Of a stretch of DNA of 9,606 nucleotides, positions 1 through 6,234 are shown in pieces (within the stretch, counting starts at the first letter, position 1; each line of letters opens with the position of its first letter). Under the pieces are notes generated by a model. That model was not told the origin of the DNA. It saw only the letters and a program-made list of their open reading frames with translations, and did no database searches. Location of the stretch: assembly GCA_017990865.1 (NCBI GenBank), contig JAGNNB010000087.1, positions 1-9,606 of the forward strand, read 5' to 3'. The stretch is from Lysobacteraceae bacterium (lineage in GTDB: Bacteria; Pseudomonadota; Gammaproteobacteria; Xanthomonadales; Xanthomonadaceae). The translations under genes were made by a program, and so were the position numbers.

Positions 1-614
1 GTGCGCACCGACGGCGCGGCGTAGGCGCCGTGGGTGGTGACCAAGGCCGCGCCGCCCTCGCGCAAATGCGCCTGCACCATGCGGTTCACCAACTCGATGC
101 CGTCGAGGTCGAGATTGGCGTAGGGCTCGTCCAACAGCCACAGCGGCGCGGGCGACAGCCACATCCTCGCCAGCGACAGGCGTTTCTTCTGGCCGGCGGA
201 GAGCTGCCGCGCCAAATGGTCCTCGTAACCGCCCAGCCCGACGATATTCATCGCCGCCGCCGGCACTTGCCCACGGCGACGGCCGTGCAGGCCGCACAGG
301 AATTCGAGGTTCTCCAACGCGCTCAGGTCCGCCTTCAACGCCGGCAGATGGCCGAGATAGGCGATGGCGCGCGCGCGGCTCGGCGCGTCGGTGGGGTGGC
401 CGTCGATCTCGATCCGGCCTGCCTCCGGCTGCAGCAAGCCGGCCAGGACGCGCAGCAGCGTGGTTTTTCCGGCCCCGTTGTCGCCGCGCACCAACAAGGC
501 CTCGCCTGCGTCGACGGCGAAGTCCAACGGCCCGAACACCGGCTCGTCGTTGCGCGCGAAACGCAGACCGCGGGCGCCGAGCAGCGGCGGTGCGGAGGCT
601 GTGGCGTCGGTCAT
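1..614 (-). CDS. ccmA: Heme exporter ATP-binding protein CcmA (3' end cut by the window edge)
   Basis: This is the ATPase subunit of the CcmABCD system, which acts at the inner membrane to release heme-loaded CcmE during cytochrome c maturation (System I). The 204 complete codons visible show an ABC ATPase in order: Walker [10 protein letters not shown] at residues 44-52, the signature LSAGQKKR starting at 138, Walker B LLDEP with D162 and E163, the D-loop ANLD, and the switch histidine in VTTHG near the end. The YANLD motif and the short length (CcmA is usually 200-215 aa) favour CcmA over other ABC ATPases. Only about the last ten residues should be missing. The start is ATG at 614-612, with no strong Shine-Dalgarno. 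ccmB and the rest of the ccm operon would be expected beyond position 1, which cannot be seen here. The family assignment is secure; the subfamily is inferred from motifs. Confidence 0.93.
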   Translation of the reverse strand, partial: MTDATASAPPLLGARGLRFARNDEPVFGPLDFAVDAGEALLVRGDNGAGKTTLLRVLAGLLQPEAGRIEIDGHPTDAPSRARAIAYLGHLPALKADLSALENLEFLCGLHGRRRGQVPAAAMNIVGLGGYEDHLARQLSAGQKKRLSLARMWLSPAPLWLLDEPYANLDLDGIELVNRMVQAHLREGGAALVTTHGAYAAPSVR

Positions 615-757
615 CGGAGGCGGGCGGTCTCGGTCGCGATGCGGGAGGGGCGTGGGCCTTCGGTCGCGCACGCCGAAGGGCCGCATATTCTAGGGCCTGC
701 GACGGTCCGAACGCGCTGTTGCGAGGGTCGGGCGGGCGCCTCGTACCGTCCGACCGC
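615..757 (-). promoter_or_regulatory. Leader region of ccmA with a TAGAAT box and an inverted repeat
   Basis: This is the 143-bp gap between the DUF3293 stop and the ccmA start. On the minus strand it holds a TAGAAT hexamer at 692-687 that resembles a sigma-70 -10 box, but no convincing -35 lies at the right distance. Downstream of it, an inverted repeat at 657-679 (CCTTCGG, 9-nt loop, CCGAAGG; 9 of 10 pairs when extended outward) would fold in the ccmA leader RNA. A ccmA promoter here is only a possibility. The two genes could equally be cotranscribed. Confidence 0.28.
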
Positions 758-1246
758 TCACCTCAGCCAATCGATGCGCCGGTCGTCGAGGAACTTCGCC
801 GGTCGCGCGGCGCCCACCCGCAGGCGGATCGATCCGTCCGGCGTCCAAAACAGGGTGGCGAGTTGTTCGTACCGGCGCGAGAGCGCATCGAACGACGCAG
901 CCGACATGCCCAGCACCAGCCAACTGGGTTCGCGCCACGTGCGATTGGTCGCCGAGCAGAACGCGGCCCGGATCGGGAGGCCGGTGTCGATGAGGTCGTG
1001 ATGCAGGCGGCGGTCGGCCTCGCGGTTCGCCGATTCGGAACGCGGTATCGAACACGGGTTCCAGGCCGACAGCAGACCGGCGCAGGCGGCCTTAGGAAAC
1101 CGCGCCCACACCTCGGGTGTCGGCGCGCCGATCCGCAGGTCGAGCCAACGGCCGTCCAGTTCCCAGCGGTACTCCGCGGCCAGATAGGCGTGCATCAATT
1201 CGGCGATCCGCGCTTCGCCGAGCAGCGTTGGGGGAGAGGTCTGCAT
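758..1246 (-). CDS. DUF3293 domain protein of unknown function
   Basis: A 162-aa soluble protein that I recognise as DUF3293 from two hallmark segments: an SAWNPCS motif near residue 60 followed by SANREADRRL, and a WREPSWLVLG motif near residues 104-113. No catalytic function is established for this family as far as I know. It has no signal peptide or membrane segment. The start is ATG at 1246-1244, with no clear Shine-Dalgarno (a GGTTTAACC sequence lies just upstream). A second Met, at residue 18 just before HAYLAAEY, is an alternative start that would keep the whole conserved domain. The gene lies 143 bp upstream of ccmA on the same strand and is divergent from the aminotransferase gene. 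The family call is fairly firm; I do not assign a role, and adjacency to ccmA is not evidence of a role in heme handling. Confidence 0.82.
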   Translation of the reverse strand: MQTSPPTLLGEARIAELMHAYLAAEYRWELDGRWLDLRIGAPTPEVWARFPKAACAGLLSAWNPCSIPRSESANREADRRLHHDLIDTGLPIRAAFCSATNRTWREPSWLVLGMSAASFDALSRRYEQLATLFWTPDGSIRLRVGAARPAKFLDDRRIDWLR

Positions 1247-1249
1247 GGT

Positions 1250-1277
1250 TTAACCGAAACGCCACGGCCCGTACACT
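1250..1277 (+). promoter_or_regulatory. Candidate sigma-70 promoter for the aminotransferase gene
   Basis: TTAACC (1250-1255) and TACACT (1272-1277) are separated by 16 bp. Each box matches the sigma-70 consensus at 4 of 6 positions. It lies in the 188-bp divergent gap and would give a leader of about 150 nt. The call rests only on box matching, and the -35 box touches the start region of the DUF3293 gene. Confidence 0.35.
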
Positions 1278-1287
1278 GGCGGAATCT

Positions 1288-1303
1288 CGCGTGTCGCCAC
1301 GCG
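1288..1303 (+). promoter_or_regulatory. Short hairpin in the aminotransferase leader
   Basis: A perfect 6-bp inverted repeat, CGCGTG-TCGC-CACGCG, starts 11 nt downstream of the candidate -10 box. In RNA it would fold at the extreme 5' end of the transcript, where hairpins can stabilise mRNA. As DNA it could be a small operator. Such repeats also arise by chance at this GC content. The rest of the gap (1304-1434) shows nothing else I can name. Confidence 0.25.
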
Positions 1304-1434
1304 TCGAGCGGCCGCATCCTCGCATGTTCGCCTGAGGGTTCGCATGTGCCGACCGATCGCGCGGCGATGGTCCGATGTCTCGCGAGCGCCGCCCGCACGA
1401 CACCCGCACGACCGCCATTCCGACCGGAACTCCG

Positions 1435-2580
1435 ATGCCGCAAACCAAATTGCCCAAGGTGGGCACCACCATCTTCACCGTCATGTCCCAACTCGCGGCC
1501 GAACACGGCGCGATCAATCTGGGTCAGGGCTTTCCCGATTTTCCGGTGCCGCAACGGCTGGTCGACGAGCTCGAAAAAGCGATGCGCGCGGGCCATAACC
1601 AGTATTCGATGATGACCGGCATTCCGGCGCTGCGTCGCGCCATCGCCGACAAGACCGAGCGCGTCTACGGCCATCGCCCGAACGCCGACACCGAAATCAC
1701 CGTCACCAGCGGCGCCACCGAAGCGATCTTCGACGCGATTCATGCGGTGGTGCGCGCAGGCGAAGAGGTCGTCGTGCTCGACCCGTGCTACGACTGCTAC
1801 GAGCCGGCGATCGATCTGGCCGGCGCGCGCGCCGTCCACGTGCCGCTCGACCCGGCCACGTTCGCGCCCGATTGGGCGCGCGTGCGCGCGGCGATCGGGC
1901 CGAAGACCCGGATGCTGATGATCAACAGCCCGCACAACCCGTCGGGCGCGATGCTCGGCGAAGCGGATATGCGCGAAGTGGCCGCCATCGTGCGCGACAC
2001 CGGCGTTTGGCTGTTGTCCGACGAAGTCTACGAACACATCGTATTCGACGGTGCGCGGCATGAGTCCGCATTGCGTTATCCGGAATTGCGCGAACGCAGT
2101 TTCGTGATTTCCAGTTTCGGCAAGACGTATCACTGCACGGGTTGGAAAGTCGGCTATTGCGTCGCGCCGCCCGCGCTGACCGCCGAATTCCGCAAAGTGC
2201 ATCAATACAACGTGTTCTGCACCTTCCATCCGGCGCAGCATGCGTTCGCGGCGATGATCGACGCCGAACCCGAGCATTACGAACAACTCGGCGCGTTCTA
2301 CCAAGCCAAACGCGACCGTTTTCGCGAACAACTGCTCGGCACCAAACTCAAGCCCTTGCCGGTGCCGGGCGGATATTTTCAGATCGTCGATTATTCCGCG
2401 GTCAGCGATTTGGACGATACGGCGTTCTGTCGCTGGCTCACCATCGAGAAAGGCGTGACCGCAATCCCGCTATCGCCGTTCTACGAAACGCCGCCCGCCG
2501 GCCAGCGTTTGGCGCGTTTGTGCTTCGCCAAAAACGAAGCCACGCTCGACGCCGCGATCGAGCGCTTGGCGAAATTGTGA
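1435..2580 (+). CDS. PLP-dependent aminotransferase, methionine/glutamine transaminase type (YbdL-like)
   Basis: A 381-aa class I/II fold-type I aminotransferase. Visible motifs are GQGFPDF near the N-terminus, the substrate loop NQYSMMTG, the cofactor-ring segment NSPHNPSG, SDEVYEH, and the Schiff-base lysine K230 in SSFGKTYHCTGWK. The opening KLPKVGTTIF and the length match E. coli YbdL (386 aa), a methionine-preferring aminotransferase, and the kynurenine aminotransferase/glutamine transaminase K group. The likely reaction is amino-group transfer between glutamine or methionine and a keto acid such as 4-methylthio-2-oxobutanoate (methionine salvage). I chose ATG 1435 because the family begins close to KLPKVG. 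An in-frame ATG at 1375 would add 20 unconserved, Arg/Thr/Pro-rich residues. A weak GGAA precedes 1435 by 5 nt. The downstream omega-amidase gene supports the glutamine-transaminase role. Substrate choice cannot be proved from sequence. Confidence 0.92.
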   Translation: MPQTKLPKVGTTIFTVMSQLAAEHGAINLGQGFPDFPVPQRLVDELEKAMRAGHNQYSMMTGIPALRRAIADKTERVYGHRPNADTEITVTSGATEAIFDAIHAVVRAGEEVVVLDPCYDCYEPAIDLAGARAVHVPLDPATFAPDWARVRAAIGPKTRMLMINSPHNPSGAMLGEADMREVAAIVRDTGVWLLSDEVYEHIVFDGARHESALRYPELRERSFVISSFGKTYHCTGWKVGYCVAPPALTAEFRKVHQYNVFCTFHPAQHAFAAMIDAEPEHYEQLGAFYQAKRDRFREQLLGTKLKPLPVPGGYFQIVDYSAVSDLDDTAFCRWLTIEKGVTAIPLSPFYETPPAGQRLARLCFAKNEATLDAAIERLAKL

Positions 2581-2607
2581 TCCGGCACATCCCGCAAGAC
2601 ATTTTTT

Positions 2608-2679
2608 TGTAGAGCGGAGCGAAGCTCCGCTGAACCGATTTTCACCCGACGATTCAGCGGAGCTTCGCTCCGCTCTACA
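2608..2679. repeat. REP doublet (BIME-like): two inverted GTAG-type REP hairpins
   Basis: A perfect 27-bp inverted repeat: left arm 2608-2634, right arm 2653-2679, with an 18-nt spacer. Each arm is also a hairpin in its own right: AGCGGAGC, a 3-nt loop (GAA left, TTC right), then GCTCCGCT, at 2613-2631 and 2656-2674. A GTAG tetranucleotide stands at the foot of each hairpin. This is the architecture of REP sequences mobilised by REP-associated tyrosine transposases (RAYTs). Seven Ts (2602-2608) run into the left arm. It sits in the 147-bp gap between the aminotransferase and omega-amidase genes, where it could stabilise or attenuate the transcript. No RAYT gene is in this window. A standard intrinsic terminator is unlikely because no U-tract follows the stem on either strand. 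Confidence 0.85.
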
Positions 2680-2700
2680 GGGCCCTATGCGGCGGTACGA

Positions 2701-2729
2701 TAATTCGATTGGACGGATGGTAATTCGAT
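2701..2729 (+). repeat. Direct repeat TAATTCGAT across the omega-amidase start
   Basis: The 9-mer TAATTCGAT occurs at 2701-2709 and again at 2721-2729, where it covers the first two bases of the start codon. GGATGG between the copies, 7 nt from the ATG, is the likely ribosome binding site. The overlapping TACGAT (2696-2701) could be a weak -10 box, but I see no good -35. The repeat may be coincidental. Confidence 0.35.
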
Positions 2730-3540
2730 GAACGATCTGCGCATCACGCTCGTACAAGGCGACACCCGTTGGCACGATCCCGCGGGTAATCGCGATTACT
2801 ACGGCCACCTGATCGCCGGTCTGTCCGGCACGACCGATCTGGTGGTGCTGCCCGAGACCTTCACCAGCGGCTTCTCTAACGACGCCGTCGCGGACGCCGA
2901 GACCATGGACGGCCCGACGGTCGCCTGGATCCGCGAACAAGCGCATCGTCTCGACGCCGCGATCTGCGGCAGCGTGCAATTGCGGGTCGACGGTAGCGAT
3001 GGCGCGCCGCACGTGTTCAATCGGCTGTTGTTCGCCACGCCCGATGGCGCCGTCGCCCACTACGACAAGCGTCATTTGTTCCGTTACGCGAACGAACATC
3101 GACGGTATGCCGCGGGTACCGAGCGTTTGACCGTCGAATGGCGCGGTTGGCGGATTTGTCCGCTGGTGTGTTACGACCTGCGTTTCCCGGTGTTCTCGCG
3201 CAATCGTTACGATGTCGAGCGCCAGGATCGGCTCGATTACGACGTGTTGCTGTACGTCGCCAATTGGCCGTCGGCGCGCGCTTATCCATGGAAGACGCTG
3301 CTGCGCGCGCGCGCGATCGAGAATCTGTGCTACGTCGCCGGACTCAACCGCGTCGGTAACGACGGTAACGGGCTGCACTATGCCGGCGACAGCGCCGTGA
3401 TCGATTTTCTCGGGCATCCGATCAGCGAATGCACCGACGAGACGATGATCGTCACCACCACGCTGCGCGCCGACGAACTCGAAGCGCATCGTCAACGCTT
3501 CCCGGCGATGCTCGACGCGGATCGCTTCGAACTGGTCTGA
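2728..3540 (+). CDS. Omega-amidase, nitrilase superfamily (YafV-like; 2-oxoglutaramate amidase)
   Basis: A 270-aa cytosolic carbon-nitrogen hydrolase. The Glu-Lys-Cys triad is complete: E43 in VLPETFTSGF, K114 in YDKRHLF and C148 in LVCYDLRFP, followed by YVANWPSAR and RARAIEN, both typical of the superfamily. The TFTSGF and YDKRHLF patterns and the length fit the YafV/Nit2-like omega-amidases (E. coli YafV is 256 aa). These hydrolyse the omega-amide of 2-oxoglutaramate or 2-oxosuccinamate to 2-oxoglutarate or oxaloacetate plus ammonia. It follows the transaminase gene on the same strand after a 147-bp gap holding the REP doublet. Removing 2-oxoglutaramate pulls the glutamine-driven transamination forward, which explains the pairing. 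The start at 2728 has GGATGG 7 nt upstream. The gene converges with the membrane-protein gene. Other nitrilase-family amides remain possible substrates. Confidence 0.91.
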   Translation: MNDLRITLVQGDTRWHDPAGNRDYYGHLIAGLSGTTDLVVLPETFTSGFSNDAVADAETMDGPTVAWIREQAHRLDAAICGSVQLRVDGSDGAPHVFNRLLFATPDGAVAHYDKRHLFRYANEHRRYAAGTERLTVEWRGWRICPLVCYDLRFPVFSRNRYDVERQDRLDYDVLLYVANWPSARAYPWKTLLRARAIENLCYVAGLNRVGNDGNGLHYAGDSAVIDFLGHPISECTDETMIVTTTLRADELEAHRQRFPAMLDADRFELV

Positions 3541-3576
3541 ATGCGCGTCTTGTACCGGGCCTTCGTCGGGCGCGGC

Positions 3577-4314
3577 TCACCAACGTTGACCTGCCAGCGG
3601 GTCGGTCGCGCGCGCCGCATCCGCGCAATTCGCGATTCCGCGCCAACCCGGCGCGGGTTCGAAGCGCAGACGTCGGTAGCTCCACAGATGCACTTCGCCG
3701 TCCTTCAGCATCCACGCATGCGGGATGCGACCGTGATCGAAGTCGGCCAAAAATTCGTTACGCGTGCGCAGAGAGGCCAGTAACGTTCGCGCGCCGTGGC
3801 ACTGCGGCTGCGTTTGTACGATCTCGTGCTGGATCAACGCCCAGCGCAGGCTTTCCGCCGACAGCGTCGGCACCCAGATCGCGAGCGCCAGCAGCGCGAA
3901 GATGCGTGGGAAGAACGGCAGTGCGTTGACAACGGCTTTCGCAATCGGCCACAGCGTGCCCGTCGCTATGATCGCCAGCGCGAAACAGAGCAGCGCGAAC
4001 AGTGGCGCGTCCTGGATCGCATCATAGGCGGCGATGCTCGCTGCTGGCGGAAAGACCGCATAAAACATCGCGAGCAGCATGCCGAAGATCGGCACCAGCG
4101 ATACGGCGACGATGGCGTGCGCGCAGACGAGAAACGCCGCGACTCGCAGCGTGTGCCGCCAGAACCACCTTTGCCGAATCGTCCGTCGCCAGAAGATCCG
4201 ACGTTCGAACGCATGCTGCGAACGATCGGTGGGCGCGATCCCGTTCGCCGCGAACCGCGCCCACGAATCCGTTTCGCCTTGCGTTGCCGCTTGATCGTCG
4301 ATCGCTTCGCTCAT
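3577..4314 (-). CDS. Multi-pass membrane protein of unknown function, coupled to the FAD oxidoreductase
   Basis: A 245-aa protein that I do not recognise. Residues 1-56 are hydrophilic and then Arg/Trp-rich, as expected for a cytoplasmic, membrane-proximal segment. Hydrophobic stretches at about 57-90 (one long or two tight segments), 103-124 and 130-152 suggest three or four membrane spans. The remaining 90 or so residues are soluble, with a pattern around HAWMLKDGEVHLWSYRRLRF and Cys residues at 172 and 230. The ATG at 4314-4312 overlaps the TGA of the FAD enzyme gene (shared ATGA), and GGAG lies 7 nt upstream inside that gene, so the two are very probably cotranscribed and translationally coupled. 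An open frame extends upstream to 5310 but only as antisense-free frame noise across the FAD gene. The stop is 36 bp from the convergent omega-amidase stop, with no clear terminator between. A partnership with the FAD enzyme is inferred. Confidence 0.8.
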   Translation of the reverse strand: MSEAIDDQAATQGETDSWARFAANGIAPTDRSQHAFERRIFWRRTIRQRWFWRHTLRVAAFLVCAHAIVAVSLVPIFGMLLAMFYAVFPPAASIAAYDAIQDAPLFALLCFALAIIATGTLWPIAKAVVNALPFFPRIFALLALAIWVPTLSAESLRWALIQHEIVQTQPQCHGARTLLASLRTRNEFLADFDHGRIPHAWMLKDGEVHLWSYRRLRFEPAPGWRGIANCADAARATDPLAGQRW

Positions 4315-5411
4315 GCACGTTCTCCGCGCCCGAAATACACCCGCTCCGCCGCCCAGCGCATCGGCGGGGAACCGAGCATCAGGTCGAACGGCCAATCCAT
4401 CTGGAAACGATCGAACGCCCAGCGCAACGCGCGTTTGACTCGATAGCGCGGCGCGGCGCGCTCGGCGACCGCGGCGGGCGACGGGCCGCCGTCGCGCAGA
4501 TGCCGCGCGACCGCTTCGCCCACGCACCAACCGTGCTGCCACGCCGAATGGATGCCGCCCGCGGTGACGGGCGACACGATGCCCGCGGCATCGCCGGTCA
4601 GAATCACGCCCGGCCCGGACAGCGCTCGCACCGGCCCGCCGCAGGGAATCAAGCCGGCGCGCACGGCGCTGGGCGCGAGGTTCGCCGGAATGCCGAGCAT
4701 CCGACCCACGCGCGCGCGCAACGTTTCGATATCCGGCGCGCCCTTGCGCGAATTGCGGTGCCGGAACGCCAGCCCGAATTGCACGCCGGTGGGATTTTGC
4801 GTCGCCCAGCCGATGTAACCCGGCGCCAACGCGCGGCTGACGAAACAATGCAGCGCATCGGCATCGCTCAATTGCAGTCCTTCGAATTCGTGTTCGACGC
4901 CGTAGAGAAAATCGCCGACGCGACCGAGCCCCACGCGCTGCGCCACCCGCGATTTCGCGCCGTCGGCGCCCACCAGCCACGGCGTGCGGCCGATGCCGGG
5001 AAGCCGCCAACGGCCGTGTTCGTACTCGGCGTCGGTGAAGGGCTGCATCAAACGCAGATCGACGCCCTGCGCCACCATCTCGTCCGCCAGCCAGCGCATC
5101 AGATTCGGCGTATCGGTGGTGAGGAAGTAATAGTCCGGCACGCGCAAATCCAGATCGCGCAGATTCGGTGCGTACAAGCGCACGCGGTCGATGCGTTTGG
5201 TCAGCGCCTGCGGCGCGCGGCTGAGCCACGTCTGTTCTGCGGCTTCCTTCACGATGATGCCGGTGGTGTGCAGCTTCAGCCCGGGATCGCGCTTGCGCTC
5301 CAGCACGCACACCCGCAGCCCGTACTGCGCGGCGGCGATGGCGCAGGCGGCGCCGGCGAAACTGGCGCCGACGATCACCAGATCGAATTCGCGTTCGAGT
5401 TGCGCGGCCAT
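4311..5411 (-). CDS. FAD-dependent oxidoreductase, geranylgeranyl-reductase-like (COG0644/FixC type)
   Basis: A 366-aa flavoprotein. The N-terminal Rossmann motif is VIVGASFAGAACA (about residues 12-24), ending with the ribose-binding Glu in CVLERK. A middle VGADGAKSRV is the DG motif, and GVILTGDAAGIVSPVTAGG is the second FAD-binding (GD) motif. This layout is that of the p-hydroxybenzoate hydroxylase fold. The closest group is the geranylgeranyl reductase-like/FixC family, which reduces or oxidises lipid-like or electron-transfer substrates, rather than classical aromatic hydroxylases. No signal peptide or membrane span is seen, but the C-terminal part is rich in Arg and aromatic residues and could lie on a membrane. 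GGAG 5 nt before ATG 5411 supports the start. The stop overlaps the next gene, a membrane protein, by ATGA. The substrate is unknown; a redox step on a membrane lipid is a guess from context. Confidence 0.86.
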   Translation of the reverse strand: MAAQLEREFDLVIVGASFAGAACAIAAAQYGLRVCVLERKRDPGLKLHTTGIIVKEAAEQTWLSRAPQALTKRIDRVRLYAPNLRDLDLRVPDYYFLTTDTPNLMRWLADEMVAQGVDLRLMQPFTDAEYEHGRWRLPGIGRTPWLVGADGAKSRVAQRVGLGRVGDFLYGVEHEFEGLQLSDADALHCFVSRALAPGYIGWATQNPTGVQFGLAFRHRNSRKGAPDIETLRARVGRMLGIPANLAPSAVRAGLIPCGGPVRALSGPGVILTGDAAGIVSPVTAGGIHSAWQHGWCVGEAVARHLRDGGPSPAAVAERAAPRYRVKRALRWAFDRFQMDWPFDLMLGSPPMRWAAERVYFGRGERA

Positions 5412-5510
5412 GATGACTCCGTTCGGTTTCGACGGAGCCAGTGTTGCGGTCTTGTGCGGGTGTTTTATGTGGCTTGTGTGAAGTCGGGGTTCACACGGCA
5501 GAACGGCCGG
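5412..5510 (-). promoter_or_regulatory. Upstream region of the FAD oxidoreductase gene: possible promoter and operator
   Basis: In this 99-bp gap the minus strand carries TAAAAC (5467-5462), a 4-of-6 match to a -10 box. Eight nt upstream of it lies a perfect inverted repeat GTGTGAA-N7-TTCACAC (5476-5496), which would cover the -35 region. That position fits a repressor or activator site. Nearer the gene, CTCCGT (5417-5422) pairs with ACGGAG (5432-5437) across a 9-nt loop and would include the GGAG ribosome binding site. No strong -35 is present, so the promoter is tentative. The large repeat could instead mark the end of the preceding gene, but it has no U-tract. Confidence 0.35.
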
Positions 5511-6206
5511 TTACTCGCGAAAAAACACCTGCGTGGTGTCGCCGTACACCCCGAATCCGCAGCGCTTGCCGTATTGGGAGAACGAATACGATGCGATGGC
5601 CTGCGGTTCGCGCGGCAAATCGTCGGGGAGCGGGTGCGCCGCCGGGGTTCGGAACAGGTGGCTGCGTATCAGGTAATCGATTTGCAGAATCGAGAATTCG
5701 GGCGCGTCGGATGTCCAAATACGATCGATCGAAATCGTATCGTCGCGATGCGCGAACGACGCCGCGAAGATCAATTGGCCGGTCCAACTGCGGCAGAAAT
5801 ACAGACGCTCGCCGTGCAGATAGATGTCCCACTTCTCTTCCATCGTCGCGGCTTTGCAAATCGCGCCATCGGCGATCTCGCCGCGATAGGCGTACGACAA
5901 CGAACTGGCGGTTTCCGCCGCGCCGTCGGGCAGGGCATGCGGGTTTTCGACCACGGTGCGTTGGCGTTCCGCGAGAAACGACTCGGCGATGCGCGAGTCG
6001 CTCGTGGTGGACAGCATCGATTGCGTGAACGCTCTGCAATCGAAACCCGCGACGCCGAACGGGTTATCCGGATCGTCGGCCGTCAACCAGCGACCGAACT
6101 GCGAGGAGCCGTCGTCTTCGACGGGCGGACTCGCATTCTGCGGCGGCGTCGAAACGGTCGGTTCCGACGGCCGACGCAGGAGTTTGGCGATGAGTGCTTT
6201 GATCAC
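5511..6206 (-). CDS. Hypothetical protein, 231 aa, GTG start
   Basis: I do not recognise this protein. It begins with a short basic, hydrophobic helix (MIKALIAKLLRR), then a Pro/Ser/Thr-rich linker to about residue 30, then one compact soluble domain to the end. Notable segments are NPFGVAGFDCRAF, a basic/acidic EEKWDIYLHGERLYFCRSW in the middle, DYLIRSHLF, and a C-terminal SFSQYGKRCGFGVYGD. The high Trp/Tyr content and clear codon bias suggest a real folded protein. The start is GTG at 6206-6204. An in-frame TGA six codons upstream excludes extension, and the next Met is about 63 residues in, so GTG is the best choice despite no visible Shine-Dalgarno. It lies 28 bp after rluB on the same strand and may be translated from the rluB message. 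Whether its N-terminal helix contacts the membrane is open. Confidence 0.72.
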   Translation of the reverse strand: MIKALIAKLLRRPSEPTVSTPPQNASPPVEDDGSSQFGRWLTADDPDNPFGVAGFDCRAFTQSMLSTTSDSRIAESFLAERQRTVVENPHALPDGAAETASSLSYAYRGEIADGAICKAATMEEKWDIYLHGERLYFCRSWTGQLIFAASFAHRDDTISIDRIWTSDAPEFSILQIDYLIRSHLFRTPAAHPLPDDLPREPQAIASYSFSQYGKRCGFGVYGDTTQVFFRE

Positions 6207-6234
6207 GAGCGCTGCGAATCGCGTTCAGGCGCGA

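Noticed and set aside
30..1001. A 323-codon plus-strand frame at the left edge
   Set aside because: It is antisense to ccmA and the DUF3293 gene, both of which carry clear family motifs on the minus strand.
2608..2679. Intrinsic terminator after the aminotransferase gene
   Set aside because: The T-run lies before the stem rather than after it on the plus strand, and the minus strand has an A-run after the stem, so the element fits a REP doublet better.
2470..3495. A 341-codon minus-strand frame opposite the omega-amidase
   Set aside because: The plus strand encodes a complete nitrilase-fold enzyme with an intact catalytic triad; the reverse frame shows no recognisable domain.
3541..3576. 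Terminator between the convergent omega-amidase and membrane-protein genes
   Set aside because: The 36-bp gap has no stable stem followed by a T-tract on either strand.
4315..5310. Minus-strand N-terminal extension of the membrane protein to 577 residues
   Set aside because: The added part overlaps the FAD oxidoreductase in another frame and is Arg-rich nonsense. The ATGA overlap and GGAG point to the start at 4314.
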